A stretch of DNA of 64,000 bases from JBBRHQ01 sp963725315 (GCA_963725315.1 CAVRYA010000004.1:124001-188000), one strand, 5' to 3'. Counted from the first letter of the stretch, positions 53,103-62,649 are shown. A program made the numbers and translations. The notes: a model not told the origin generated them from the sequence alone.

Positions 53103-54482
53103 ATGGCCATAACGCAGCAGAAGACAGCTGAGACCGACACCAGCCTGCAGGAGATGGCAAGGCGGCATCTGTGGATGCACTTCTCGCGGATGGGCACCTA
53201 CACCGCCGACCACGAGATCCCGATCATCTCCCGAGGAGACGGCTGCTACGTCTACGATGAGCACGGCAACCGCTACCTCGACGGGCTTTCGGGCCTTTTC
53301 TGCGTCAATGCCGGCCACGGCCGCACCGAGATCGGAGAGGCCGCCGCCCGCCAGGTGGAGGAGCTGGACTTCTACGTCCTCTGGAGCTATGCGCACCCGC
53401 GCGCGATCGAGCTGGCGGCCCGGATCGCGACCTTGGCCCCGGGAGACCTCAATCGCGTCTTCTTCACCTCGGGCGGCTCGGAGGCGGTCGAGTCGGCGCT
53501 GAAGCTCGTCCGCAACTACCATCGGTTGCGGGGCAACGCGCAGAAGACGAAGGTGATCGCCCGCGAGATCGCCTACCACGGCACCTCCCTCGGCGCCCTC
53601 TCGGCCACCGGGATCACCGAGCTTCGCTCACAGTTCGAGCCTTTGGCCCCCGGCGGCTGCCACGTCCCCAACACGAACCTCTATCGCTGGCCGGATGACC
53701 GCCACCCCCTGTGGGCCTCGAGTGCGATCGAAGAGCGGATCATCTTCGAGGGCCCGGAGACGGTCGGCGCCGTGATCCTCGAGCCGGTCCAGAACGCCGG
53801 TGGCTGCTTCGTCCCACCCGACGGCTACTTCCAGCACGTGCGCGAGATCTGCGACCGCCACGACGTGCTGCTGATCTCCGACGAGGTGATCTGCTCATGG
53901 GGGCGCCTCGGCCACTACTTCGGCTCCGAACGGTTCTCCTACCAGCCGGACATCATCACCACCGCCAAGGCGCTGACCTCGGCATACGCTCCGATGGGGG
54001 CGCTGATCGCATCCGACGCCGTCGCCGAGCCCTTCATGGAGGGCTCGGAGTCCTTCGCCCACGGCTTCACCTTCGCCGGGCACCCGGTGGCCGCGGCGAT
54101 GGCGATGGCCAACCTCGACATCATCGAGCGCGAGGACCTCTGCGGCCACGTCCTCGCCAAGGAGGGCGAGTTCCGCGAGATGCTGGAGAGCCTGCGCGAC
54201 GTGCCGATCGTCGGCGACGTCCGCGGCGCCGGCTATTTCCAGGCCCTGGAGCTGGTCAAGGACCAGGACACCAAGGAGACCTTCAGCGACGAGGAGGCCG
54301 AGGAGCTCCTGCGCGGCTTCCTCTCCGGTGAGCTGTACCGACGCGGCCTGATCTGCCGAGCCGACGACCGCGGCGACCCGGTGATCCAGCTGGCGCCGCC
54401 GCTGATCGCGGACACCGAGCAGTTCGAGGAGATCCACGACGTGCTGCATGAGGTCCTCACCGCGGCGTCGAAGCGGATCTAG
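53103..54482 (+). CDS. Class III (omega-amine:pyruvate type) aminotransferase
   Basis: 459 residues of fold type I PLP enzyme. GCYVYDEHGNRYLDGLSGLF, FFTSGGSEAVESALKLVRNY, YHGTSLGALSATG, the PLP Asp in LLISDEVICSWGRLG and the lysine in TTAKALTSAYAPMGA are all in place. EPVQNAGGCFVPP and TFAGHPVAAAMA are typical of the polyamine/beta-alanine:pyruvate group. With alanine dehydrogenase in the same operon, pyruvate as acceptor is the natural inference. ATG 53103 follows GGAGAGCGG; a TTG at 53058 is in frame. Confidence 0.9.
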   Translation: MAITQQKTAETDTSLQEMARRHLWMHFSRMGTYTADHEIPIISRGDGCYVYDEHGNRYLDGLSGLFCVNAGHGRTEIGEAAARQVEELDFYVLWSYAHPRAIELAARIATLAPGDLNRVFFTSGGSEAVESALKLVRNYHRLRGNAQKTKVIAREIAYHGTSLGALSATGITELRSQFEPLAPGGCHVPNTNLYRWPDDRHPLWASSAIEERIIFEGPETVGAVILEPVQNAGGCFVPPDGYFQHVREICDRHDVLLISDEVICSWGRLGHYFGSERFSYQPDIITTAKALTSAYAPMGALIASDAVAEPFMEGSESFAHGFTFAGHPVAAAMAMANLDIIEREDLCGHVLAKEGEFREMLESLRDVPIVGDVRGAGYFQALELVKDQDTKETFSDEEAEELLRGFLSGELYRRGLICRADDRGDPVIQLAPPLIADTEQFEEIHDVLHEVLTAASKRI

Positions 54483-54518
54483 CCGGCCCTCGACACGGGA
54501 TCGAGCCGGAGACCCTCG

Positions 54519-56075
54519 ATGCTCACGGTCAACAGCCTCCTAGACGAGCTTGGCCTCGAGCTGGCGGCAGGCGAGCCCGGGGCGGAGGGCCCGGTCCGCT
54601 GGGTCCACATCTCAGAGCTCGAGGATCCGACCCCCTGGCTCTCCGGCGGGGAGCTGATGTTGAGCACCGGGATCCCGCTGGGCAGCGCCGCCGAACAGCG
54701 CGCCTACGTCAAGCTGCTGGTCCGCCACAACCTTGCCGGCCTCGGCTTCGGTACGGGGTTCAGCCATCGCAAGCTGCCGAAGGCGCTGGCCGACGAGGCC
54801 CGCAAGCAGGAGTTCCCGCTGTTCGAGGTGCCCTACTCGATGCCGTTCATCGCGATCACCGAGAAGGCCTTCTCGCGCCTGGTCAACGAGCAGTACGAGG
54901 TGCTGCAGCGAGGGATCGCGGTTCAGCGTCGGCTCGAGCGGATGGTGCTCGAGGAGCGCGGCCTCGAGGAGATCGCTGCGACGATCTCCTCTGCGGTCGG
55001 CGGCACCGTCAGCATCCTCGATGGCCGCGGTGAGCCACTGGCCGGCAGGGGCTTTCGCCGCGAGCTCTCCGAGGAGGCCGAAGAGGAGATCCGCGCCGAG
55101 GCCCTCGCCCACCTCGGCGACGGCCACCCGTTCATCCCCTCGCACCCCTCGGTCGCCGGGCGGGCGCTGGCGCACCCGATCATCTCGCCCGGAGGCGGCC
55201 CGCCACAGGCCTGGGTTGCGATCGTCCGCGATTCCGGCGGCCTCGGCGACTTCGAGCAGATGATCCTCCAGCAGGCGGTTGCGGTGGTGGCGCTCGAGCT
55301 GATGCGCCGTCGGGTCGCCCGCGAGACCGAGCGGCGGCTGGCCGGTGACGTGCTGGCGGCGGCGCTCTCGGGGCGGCTCGAGGAGGCCGAGCTGAGGCGG
55401 CGGCTGGAGCCGTTCGGGGTCGGCTCCTCCGCCGCAGTGCTCGTCTTTTCCCTCGACGATCCCTCGGCGGCCGAGACCTCTCTGGAGGTCGCCCTGGCTT
55501 CAGCCGGCTGCGCCGCCATCGTCGCCCCCCACGTGAGCCAGGGCAGGGAGCTTCTCTGTGCGCTGATCGACGCAGCGGATCGGGACCCGATCGAGGTCGC
55601 GGCGGCCGCCCGCGGGGCGCTCGCCGAGGATCGGGGCGCGGTGCGGGCGGCGGCGAGCCGGCCGGCCGAGCCGGAGGCGCTGCGGCGCTCCTTCCACGAG
55701 GCCCGCTGCGCGCTGGAGGCCACGGCGCTCGACAACGGCGAGTCCCCCGAAGTGGCTTCCTGGCGTGACCTCGGTGCCTTCACGCTGCTGCTCTCGGTAT
55801 CCGACGACGAGGCGCTGAAGCTCTACTGCCAGAGCGTGCTCGGCCCGATCGACGACGGCGACGCCGAGTACGGCGGCGAGTTGCTGCGCTCGCTGGAGGC
55901 CTTCATCGAGCAGAACGGGCAGTGGGAGCGGGCGGCGCGCCAGGTCTACTGCCACCGCCATACCCTGCGCTACCGGATGCGAAAGGTGGAGGAGCTGACT
56001 GGACGCGACCTTTCGACAGCACACGATCGGATCGAGTTCTGGTTGGCGCTGCGGGCGAGGGAGCTGGTCGCGTGA
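54519..56075 (+). CDS. PucR-family transcriptional regulator
   Basis: 518 residues. The N-terminal PUCR ligand domain (residues 1-125: WVHISELEDPTPWLSGGELM, HNLAGLGFGTGF) is followed by a GAF-like centre and the C-terminal PucR helix-turn-helix (FIEQNGQWERAARQVYCHRH, LRYRMRKVEELTGRDL). Such proteins activate purine, amine and amino-acid catabolic genes on binding metabolites. Its place inside the amine operon makes it the likely local regulator. The GTG of the next gene overlaps its stop (GTGA). Confidence 0.92.
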   Translation: MLTVNSLLDELGLELAAGEPGAEGPVRWVHISELEDPTPWLSGGELMLSTGIPLGSAAEQRAYVKLLVRHNLAGLGFGTGFSHRKLPKALADEARKQEFPLFEVPYSMPFIAITEKAFSRLVNEQYEVLQRGIAVQRRLERMVLEERGLEEIAATISSAVGGTVSILDGRGEPLAGRGFRRELSEEAEEEIRAEALAHLGDGHPFIPSHPSVAGRALAHPIISPGGGPPQAWVAIVRDSGGLGDFEQMILQQAVAVVALELMRRRVARETERRLAGDVLAAALSGRLEEAELRRRLEPFGVGSSAAVLVFSLDDPSAAETSLEVALASAGCAAIVAPHVSQGRELLCALIDAADRDPIEVAAAARGALAEDRGAVRAAASRPAEPEALRRSFHEARCALEATALDNGESPEVASWRDLGAFTLLLSVSDDEALKLYCQSVLGPIDDGDAEYGGELLRSLEAFIEQNGQWERAARQVYCHRHTLRYRMRKVEELTGRDLSTAHDRIEFWLALRARELVA

Positions 56076-57160
56076 AGGCCGCGGTGCTGGGTGCGGCTGG
56101 GACGATCGCTCCGGCGATCGTCCGCGACCTCGCCGAATCCGAGGAGATCGACTCGATCCTGCTGCTCGACCTCCGGGGGGAGGTCGCGGAGAGGGTCGCC
56201 GCCGAACACGGCGGCGGCAGGGCGAGCGCCCGCGAGGCCGACGCGCGCGCCGGGCTGGCGGAGGAGATCGCCGGCTGCGATGCGCTGATCAACTCGGCCA
56301 GCTACCGGATCAACCTCGACGCGATGCAGGCCTGCCTCGACGCCGGCTGTCACTACCTCGACCTCGGCGGCCTCTACCACCTGACCGGCGAGCAGTTGGC
56401 GATGAACGACCGCTTCGAGGCCGCAGGCCTCCTGGCGGTCCTCGGGATCGGCTCGAGTCCGGGCAAGACGAACCTGATGGCGGCGCGTGCGGTCACCGAG
56501 CTCGACTCGGTCGACTCGATCGACGTCTCCGCGGCCAGCCGCGATCTCGACCCGCCCCCGGGCCTCAGCCTTCCCTACGCGCTGGAGACGCTGATCGACG
56601 AGCTCACCCTGCCGCCGGTGGTGCTGCGTGACGGCGAAGCGGCCGAGGTCGAGCCACTGAGCGAGGGGGGCGAGGTCGACTTCGGCGAGCCCATCGGCGT
56701 CGCAGGCACGATCTACACGCTTCACTCCGAGCTTCGCACCTTCGGTGAGAGCTTCGGCTGCCGGGAGTGCAGCTTCAGGCTCTCGCTCTCGCCGCCGTTG
56801 CTGGAGAAGCTGCGCGAGCTGACCGGCGCCGGGGAGGATCGGGTGCGCGAAGCGGGACGGGAGGCGGGACGCCAGTCTTCTGAGACGGTCTCGGTCCACA
56901 TCATCGACGCCTCCGGGGGTGGCCGCTCGGTGAGGATGCGCTCGGTGACTCCGGCGCACGCGGATTGGGGCATGGGAGGCGGCATAGTCTCCACCGCCTC
57001 GCCGGCGGCGGCGGCGGCGCGGCTGATCGCCCGCGGCCGGGTCGACGCCCGAGGCGCGCTTCCCCCGGAGCGCTGCCTGGACCCAGGGGAGATGTTCGCC
57101 GAGCTGGAGAGTCGCGGTTGTCGCTTTCAATTGGACGTCAAGGAGGAGAGCGTCGGATGA
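56072..57160 (+). CDS. Saccharopine dehydrogenase-like NAD(P)-binding protein
   Basis: 362 residues from a GTG overlapping pucR. VLGAAGTIAPAIVRDLAES is the Rossmann loop; CDALINSASYRINLDAMQAC and CHYLDLGGLYHLTGEQL follow, as in saccharopine dehydrogenase, carboxynorspermidine dehydrogenase and homospermidine synthase relatives. The catalytic domain (GTIYTLHSELRTFGESFG) is present. The reaction is unknown. Sitting between PucR and alanine dehydrogenase, and overlapping both, it most likely reduces or cleaves an amine-keto-acid imine. An ATGA overlap couples it to alanine dehydrogenase. Confidence 0.82.
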   Translation: MKAAVLGAAGTIAPAIVRDLAESEEIDSILLLDLRGEVAERVAAEHGGGRASAREADARAGLAEEIAGCDALINSASYRINLDAMQACLDAGCHYLDLGGLYHLTGEQLAMNDRFEAAGLLAVLGIGSSPGKTNLMAARAVTELDSVDSIDVSAASRDLDPPPGLSLPYALETLIDELTLPPVVLRDGEAAEVEPLSEGGEVDFGEPIGVAGTIYTLHSELRTFGESFGCRECSFRLSLSPPLLEKLRELTGAGEDRVREAGREAGRQSSETVSVHIIDASGGGRSVRMRSVTPAHADWGMGGGIVSTASPAAAAARLIARGRVDARGALPPERCLDPGEMFAELESRGCRFQLDVKEESVG

Positions 57161-58296
57161 AGGTCGGAGTGGTCAAGGAGATCAAGCAGGACGAGTACCG
57201 GGTTGCGATCACGCCGGCCGGGGTCCGGGAGATGGTCGAGCACGGGCACGAGGTGGTGATCGAGACCGCGGCCGGTGAGGGCAGCTCCATCCCCGACGCC
57301 GAGTACGCGGCGCAGGGAGCGAAGATCGCCCCCGATGCCGCCTCGGTCTTCGGCGAGGCGGAGATGATCGTCCACGTCAAGGAGCTGCAGCCGACCGAGA
57401 TCGAGATGCTGCGCCCCGAGCAGCTCCTGTTCACCTACCTGCATCTCGCCCCCGACCCCGAGCAGACCAGGGGGCTGCAGGGGTCCGGGGCCACCTGCAT
57501 CGCCTATGAGACGGTCGAGGACGCCCGCGGGCGCCTGCCCCTGCTGGCCCCGATGAGCGAGATCGCCGGCAAGATCGCCACCCAGGCCGGTGCCTTCATG
57601 CTGGAGAAGCCGCTCGGGGGGCGGGGGATCCTGCTCGGGGGCGTACCCGGGGTCGCCGCGGCGACGGTGATGGTGATCGGGGGCGGGGTGGTCGGGATGA
57701 ACGCCGCCTTCATCGCGATCGGGATGGAGGCGGACGTCTTCGTCTACGACAAGTCGATCGACCGCCTCCGCGAGCTGGACGTCGGCTTCGGCGGGCGCTG
57801 CTCGACCGTCTACTCGACGACCCTTGCCGTGGAGGAGATGCTGCCGCGGGCCGACCTGGTGATCGGCGCCGTCCTCGTCCACGGGGCCCGCGCGCCCTAC
57901 GTGGTCCGCCGCGACCAGCTGGCCCTGATGCGGCCGGGCGCCGTGCTCGTCGACGTCGCGATCGACCAGGGGGGTTGCTTCGAGACCTCGAAGCCGACCA
58001 CCCACCGCGACCCGACCTACGAGGTCGAGGGGATAACCCATTACTGCGTCGCCAACATGCCCGGGGCGGTGCCGATCACGGCGACCTTCGCGCTGACCAA
58101 CGCGACCATGCCCTACGCGATCGCACTCGCCGACCTCGGGCTTGAGGGGGCGATCGGCGCGGACCCGGGGCTGGGGCCCGGCGTCAACGTCGCTGCGGGC
58201 GAGGTCACGCACCCGGCGGTCGCCGACGCGCTCGGCGCCCCCTACGTACCGGTGAGCGAAGCGCTGGGACTGGAGATGGCGGGGACCGCAGGCTAG
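57157..58296 (+). CDS. ald: Alanine dehydrogenase
   Basis: 379 residues. MKVGVVKEIKQDEYRVAITP is the standard N-terminus with the substrate Arg; Lys in VHVKELQPTE and His in TYLHLAPDPEQ complete the pyruvate site, and VMVIGGGVVGMNAAFIAIGM is the NAD motif. It converts L-alanine to pyruvate, ammonia and NADH. Here it would recycle alanine made by the aminotransferase and release nitrogen. ATG 57157 overlaps the previous stop. A long hairpin follows the stop. Confidence 0.95.
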   Translation: MKVGVVKEIKQDEYRVAITPAGVREMVEHGHEVVIETAAGEGSSIPDAEYAAQGAKIAPDAASVFGEAEMIVHVKELQPTEIEMLRPEQLLFTYLHLAPDPEQTRGLQGSGATCIAYETVEDARGRLPLLAPMSEIAGKIATQAGAFMLEKPLGGRGILLGGVPGVAAATVMVIGGGVVGMNAAFIAIGMEADVFVYDKSIDRLRELDVGFGGRCSTVYSTTLAVEEMLPRADLVIGAVLVHGARAPYVVRRDQLALMRPGAVLVDVAIDQGGCFETSKPTTHRDPTYEVEGITHYCVANMPGAVPITATFALTNATMPYAIALADLGLEGAIGADPGLGPGVNVAAGEVTHPAVADALGAPYVPVSEALGLEMAGTAG

Positions 58297-58315
58297 GGCC
58301 TGAGCACGCAACTTG

Positions 58316-58368
58316 CGGTCGAGTGGACGAAATCCGCTCCCTACCTGCTGAAATCGTCCACTCGACCG
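58316..58368. terminator. Hairpin with 15-bp perfect stem between convergent operons
   Basis: CGGTCGAGTGGACGA at 58316-58330 and its exact complement at 58354-58368 enclose a 23-base loop. It is located between the alanine dehydrogenase stop and the convergent ABC permease stop, so a two-way terminator is likely. There is no T-run, and the loop is unusually long. Confidence 0.6.
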
Positions 58369-58397
58369 ACGAAGGGCCGGGGGTGCCCCCCGGGCGC

Positions 58398-59247
58398 CTA
58401 GGTCATCGCCACGGACTCGGCCTCGGCCTCCATCGCGGCGCCGCGCCCGCCGGCCCCGCCCTCGTCCCGGGTCAGCCGGTGCGCGAAGTAGACGGGAATG
58501 ATCGAGATCAGCACCGCCAGCACCGCGACGACGTTGACGATCGCCGGCTGGGTGGTGCGGAAGAGGTTGTCGTAGATCCAGATCGAGAGCGTCTCCTGCC
58601 CGGCGCCGATCGTGAACAGGGTGACGATGATCTCATCGAAGGAGAGGGCGAAGGCGAGCAAAGCGCCCGCCACCAGCGCCGTCTGCATGCTCGGCAGGGT
58701 GACGAAGCGGAAGGTCTGCCAGGTGTGGGCCCCGAGGTCGGCGGAGGCCTCCTCGAGTGAGCCCGAGACGCGCCGCAGCCGGGCGACGACGTTGTTGTAG
58801 ACGACGACGATGCAGAAGGTGGCGTGGCCGATGATCACCGTGAACAGGCTGAGGCTTATCCCCCAGACCTGGGTGAAGGTGTCGCTGAGCGCGATCCCGG
58901 TGACGATCCCCGGCAGGGCGATCGGCAGGATGACGAGGAAGGACACAGTCTCGCGGCCGAAGAAGCGGTGGCGCCCCACGGCGAGCGAGGCCAGCGTCCC
59001 GAGGACCAGCGCGATCGCGGTTGCCGCCGCCCCGACCTTGAGCGATGTCAGCAGGGCCTGCTGGGCGCCATGGTCTGAGATCGCGACGTTGAACCAGTGG
59101 GTCGTCAGGCTCGGTCAGCGGCCACTCGAGTGTGGTGCCGCCGTTAAAGGCGTAGATCGCGATCACCAGCAGCGGCACGTAGATGAACGCCAGGGTGATC
59201 CCCACCCCGAGCCTCAGCAGGTTCTGCGCGCGTCCGGAGAGCCGCAT
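58398..59247 (-). CDS. PotC-type ABC transporter permease, one frameshift
   Basis: An inner-membrane permease of about 282 residues for the polyamine-type ABC system. ATG 59247 overlaps the potB-like stop as ATGA: LGVGITLAFIYVPLLVIAIY is helix 1. Near 59115 the frame shifts by one base (PLTE to LTTHWFNVAISDHGAQQA). The rest is clean: VSFLVILPIALPGIVTGIAL, then the EAA-loop LEEASADLGAHTWQTFRFVT and LLAFALSFDEIIVTLF. A single extra base in the GAGCCTGACG context could be a sequence error, since the partner genes are intact. Confidence 0.8.
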
Positions 59248-60146
59248 CAGAGGTGCTCGAAGGCGCCTGCCCGGCGGGCGAGCAGCAGGTAGATCACCAT
59301 TACCGCGATCGGGACCGTCGCGAAGGCCGAGGCGAGGGGGAGGTTGGTGGTGATGTTGTTGTAGACGACATTGCCGATGAACTGGGTGTCGGGCGAGACG
59401 AGCGAGGGCGCGATGAAGTCGCCCAGGGTCAGGGAGAAGGTGAAGATCGAGCCGGCGACCACCGCCGGGAAGGCGATTGGGAGGATCACCCGGCGGAAGG
59501 TCGTCCCCGGGCCGGCGCCGAGATCCTCCGAGGCGGAGAGCAGCGAGTCCGGAATCCGCTCCAGCCCGGCGTAGATCGGCAGGATCATGTAGGGCAGCCA
59601 GAGGTAGCTCTCGACCAGCCAGACGGCGGTGGTGCCGAAGCCGGGACCGCTGAGGCCGAGCGGGTCGAGCGCCCAGTTGATCACGCCGCCGGAGGAGAGC
59701 ATCGTCTGCCAGGCATAGACCTTGACCACGTAGAACGACCACAGGGGCATCAGCACCGCGACGACCAGCAGGCCGCGGGTCCCCGGTTTCGCGACTTTCG
59801 CCATGAAGAAGGCGATCGGGAAGGCGAGCAGCGCGACGGTCAGGGTCACCGCCGCGGCGATCAGGATGGTCCGCTGGGCGACGTCGCGGTAGACCGAGTC
59901 ACTTACCAGGGTGTCGAAGTTGGCGCTGGTGAGGGCTCGGTTGATCTCCCCGCTGAGCGAGTCGACGCTCCAGAAGGCTGCGACCAGCAGCACCGCGAGC
60001 GATCCGATGTAGCCGATGACCAGCCAGCCGAGCGGGCCGGCGAGCAGCGTTCCCACCTGGAGCCGGGGGCGACCGTGGAAGAGGACGGCGAGCCTGCGGC
60101 CCGCCGACCTCTTCGCAGCCGGCGCCAGAGCGTCAGCTGATTCCAT
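59247..60146 (-). CDS. PotB-type ABC transporter permease
   Basis: 299 residues with six predicted helices, the first at LGWLVIGYIGSLAVLLVAAF (40-59). The EAA loop that docks the ATPase is LLSASEDLGAGPGTTFRRVI near 210-229, followed by FTFSLTLGDFIAPSLVS, a segment characteristic of spermidine/putrescine permeases. It starts 35 bases after the binding-protein gene and its stop overlaps the potC-like start. Polyamine uptake is a family-based inference. Confidence 0.92.
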   Translation of the reverse strand: MESADALAPAAKRSAGRRLAVLFHGRPRLQVGTLLAGPLGWLVIGYIGSLAVLLVAAFWSVDSLSGEINRALTSANFDTLVSDSVYRDVAQRTILIAAAVTLTVALLAFPIAFFMAKVAKPGTRGLLVVAVLMPLWSFYVVKVYAWQTMLSSGGVINWALDPLGLSGPGFGTTAVWLVESYLWLPYMILPIYAGLERIPDSLLSASEDLGAGPGTTFRRVILPIAFPAVVAGSIFTFSLTLGDFIAPSLVSPDTQFIGNVVYNNITTNLPLASAFATVPIAVMVIYLLLARRAGAFEHL

Positions 60147-60181
60147 CGAACCTCACGGTCGTTCGGGGCGAACCGCCTGGC

Positions 60182-61378
60182 TCACCCCTTGATCTCCGTC
60201 CACGCCTGGACCCAGGCGTTGTTGTCCTTGCAATCGGTGTTGCCGTTGCCGCAGTCGGCCACCGGGGTGATCCAGTAGTAGACCCGCTTCCAGAAGCTCG
60301 GGTCCGCCGCGTGGTAGTTGGAGCAGAAATTGGGGTCGGTCGTGTGACTGCACGCCTTGCTCTGCGCCGGCGCCTCGCCCCATGTCTCTGCCACCTCAGC
60401 GTTCGCCTTCGGCGAAGCGATGAAGTTCATCCACTCGTACATGCAATTCGGATGCTTGGCGCTGGAGCTGATCATCCACGTGTCCGACCACCCGGTCGCG
60501 CCCTCCTTCGGCAGGAAGCCCTGGCTCGCGGGGCTCGACGCCACCGGATGCTTTGCATCCTTGAGCGCGAAGTACTGGTACTGCCAGGTGGTGCCGACCT
60601 GGTCGTCACCGTTGGCGAACGCGGAGATCTGCTTGGTCGCGTTCGACCAGTACTCGCCGACGTTCGGCTTCTGCTCCTTCAGCAGGTTGACAGCCGCGTC
60701 GAACTGCTTCTGGTTGAGCTCGTAGGGGTTATCGATCCCCAGGCTCTTGTCGTGGTACTTGAGATAGACGGCGGCGTCGGCGATATAGACCGAGTCGTCA
60801 TAGGCGCTGATCTTGCCCTTGTACTTCGCCGCCTTCTTCGGGTCGAGCATCACGTCCCATGACGTCGGCGCCGGCTTGACGTCGTCGGAATTCCACATCA
60901 ACAGGTTGGCGCCACGACCATGCGGGATCCCGTAGTGGACGCCATCGACCGTGTTGTAGGGCTGGTTCTTGAGGTCGGAGAAGATCGTCTTGTAGTTGGG
61001 CACCAGGTCGACGTTGACCGGAGCGACGTCATTGCCGGCGACCAATTGCAGCGAGGCGTTCCCCGAGGCCGAGACGCCGTCGTACTGGCCGGTCCGCATC
61101 AGCGAGACCATCTCCGAAGAGGTCCCGGCCTCCTTGACGTTGACCTTGCAGCCGGTCTGCTTCGTGAACTGCGACTTCCACGGATCGTCGACGTAGCCGG
61201 CCCAGGCCACCAGATCGACCTGGCCCTCGCCCTTGCCGACCTTCTGCAACTCGCCAGCGGTGGAGCCTGTCGTGTCGCTACTGCTGCTTCCGCAACCGGC
61301 GAGCGCCAGCATGAATGCGACGAGACCGGCTACGCAGAGCCATGCCACCCGTGCCGGGTGGGCCTCCGACTTCCTCAC
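60182..61378 (-). CDS. PotD/PotF-type extracellular substrate-binding lipoprotein
   Basis: 398 residues starting at GTG 61378, overlapping the ATPase stop. The lipobox is MLALAGC (Cys near 29), followed by a Ser-rich linker. VDLVAWAGYVDDPWKSQFTK begins lobe 1 and GIPHGRGANLLMWNSDDVKP, KGKISAYDDSVYIADAAVYL and SDTWMISSSAKHPNCMYEWM are typical of spermidine/putrescine-binding proteins (SBP_bac_8/PotD group). Trp and Asp residues that hold amines are plausible in these segments. The exact ligand is unknown. Confidence 0.9.
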   Translation of the reverse strand: MRKSEAHPARVAWLCVAGLVAFMLALAGCGSSSSDTTGSTAGELQKVGKGEGQVDLVAWAGYVDDPWKSQFTKQTGCKVNVKEAGTSSEMVSLMRTGQYDGVSASGNASLQLVAGNDVAPVNVDLVPNYKTIFSDLKNQPYNTVDGVHYGIPHGRGANLLMWNSDDVKPAPTSWDVMLDPKKAAKYKGKISAYDDSVYIADAAVYLKYHDKSLGIDNPYELNQKQFDAAVNLLKEQKPNVGEYWSNATKQISAFANGDDQVGTTWQYQYFALKDAKHPVASSPASQGFLPKEGATGWSDTWMISSSAKHPNCMYEWMNFIASPKANAEVAETWGEAPAQSKACSHTTDPNFCSNYHAADPSFWKRVYYWITPVADCGNGNTDCKDNNAWVQAWTEIKG

Positions 61379-62346
61379 GTTGATCCCTCCTCCTCGTTTT
61401 TCACTTCCTCCCGGACCTCGACCGTGTGCTCCGGCCGCCATCCGACGACAACTTCCCGCCCGCGCTCGGAGGCAGCGTCAATCGACGTCTCCTCCTGGTT
61501 CTGGCGGACGACCTGAAGCTCTCCACCCGCTTCCAGCGCGACCGTGTAGCGGGTGACCATGCCGACGTAGGCGACGTCGATGATCCGGCCGGGCTCGGTG
61601 CGAAGGCCGTCGGTCGCCGCCGCCGGGTCGAGCAGCCTGATCTTCTCGGGGCGGATCGTGAACCGCTCGCCGTCCCGCTCCAGCAGGTTCGAGACGCCGA
61701 CGAAACCGGCGACGAAGGCGTTCTGCGGATGCTCGTACAGCTCCGTCGGCGGGCTCACCTGCTCGACCCGCCCCTCGTTGAAGACGGCGATCCTGTCGCT
61801 CATGGTCAGCGCCTCGTCCTGATCGTGGGTGACGTAGACGAAGGTGATCCCCACCTCTCCCTGGATCGTCTTCAGCTCCGTCTGCATCTGCTCGCGCAGC
61901 TTCAGGTCGAGCGCGCCGAGCGGCTCGTCGAGCAGCAGCACCCTGGGGCGGTTGACGATCGCCCGGGCGAGCGCGACCCGCTGTCGCTGTCCCCCGGAGA
62001 GCTCGCTCGGCTTGCGCTCGCCGTAGTCGGAGAGCCGCACCATCTCCAATGCCTCGTCGCGGCGCCTTTCCCGCTCGTCCTTCGGCACCTTGGCAACCCG
62101 CAGCCCGTAGGAGACGTTCTCGCCGACGCTCATGTGGGGGAACAGGGCGTAGTCCTGGAAGACGGTATTGACGGCCCGGTCAAAGGGCGGCATCCCGACG
62201 ACGTCGGCGCCCGCGAGCTCGACCGTTCCGGCGGTCGGCTCCTCGAAGCCGGCGATCATCCGCAGCGTCGTCGTCTTCCCTGAGCCCGAGGGTCCGAGCA
62301 TCGTGAAGAACTCGCCCTCGGCGATCTCGAGGTCGATCCCGCGCAC
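61375..62346 (-). CDS. PotA-type ABC transporter ATPase; true start probably upstream
   Basis: At least 323 residues. Walker A GPSGSGKTT, Q-loop FQDYALFPHM, signature LSGGQRQRVALARA, Walker B VLLLDEPLGALD and the switch His in VTHDQDEAL are all present, plus the TOBE domain (RPEKIRLLDP). GTG 62346 is the first canonical start, but the same frame continues upstream with VPDVRLSGLTKRYGDVVAV, the normal N-terminal strand with the adenine-stacking Tyr. That stretch has no ATG, GTG or TTG before a stop near 62494. An ATG at 62447 is one base out of frame. The real gene therefore probably extends to about 62447-62460. Confidence 0.93.
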   Translation of the reverse strand: MRGIDLEIAEGEFFTMLGPSGSGKTTTLRMIAGFEEPTAGTVELAGADVVGMPPFDRAVNTVFQDYALFPHMSVGENVSYGLRVAKVPKDERERRRDEALEMVRLSDYGERKPSELSGGQRQRVALARAIVNRPRVLLLDEPLGALDLKLREQMQTELKTIQGEVGITFVYVTHDQDEALTMSDRIAVFNEGRVEQVSPPTELYEHPQNAFVAGFVGVSNLLERDGERFTIRPEKIRLLDPAAATDGLRTEPGRIIDVAYVGMVTRYTVALEAGGELQVVRQNQEETSIDAASERGREVVVGWRPEHTVEVREEVKNEEEGST

Positions 62347-62649
62347 CGCGACGACGTCGCCGTAGCGCTTGGTCAGCCCGCTGAGGCGGACGTCGGGGAC
62401 CGAGTCGCCCGCGCCCGTTTCCCCAGGCTCGGCCGGCCGGGACTCATCGCTTGCCGTGGTTGGTGCCGTCTTCTCCTCCGCTCCCGGAGGCGCAGCCGAT
62501 CAGGCGATGGGCTGATCCCCCGGCACAACGCTATCGGAGCGGCGAGTCGTACGCGAGTGCCGGTCCCGCTCAGGGCGATCGCGGCGATTGCCCGCGAAGG
62601 CCCGGCCAGCCGGGCGGCGGCCGGGCCTCCTCAGTTTCTGCGTTGGCCG

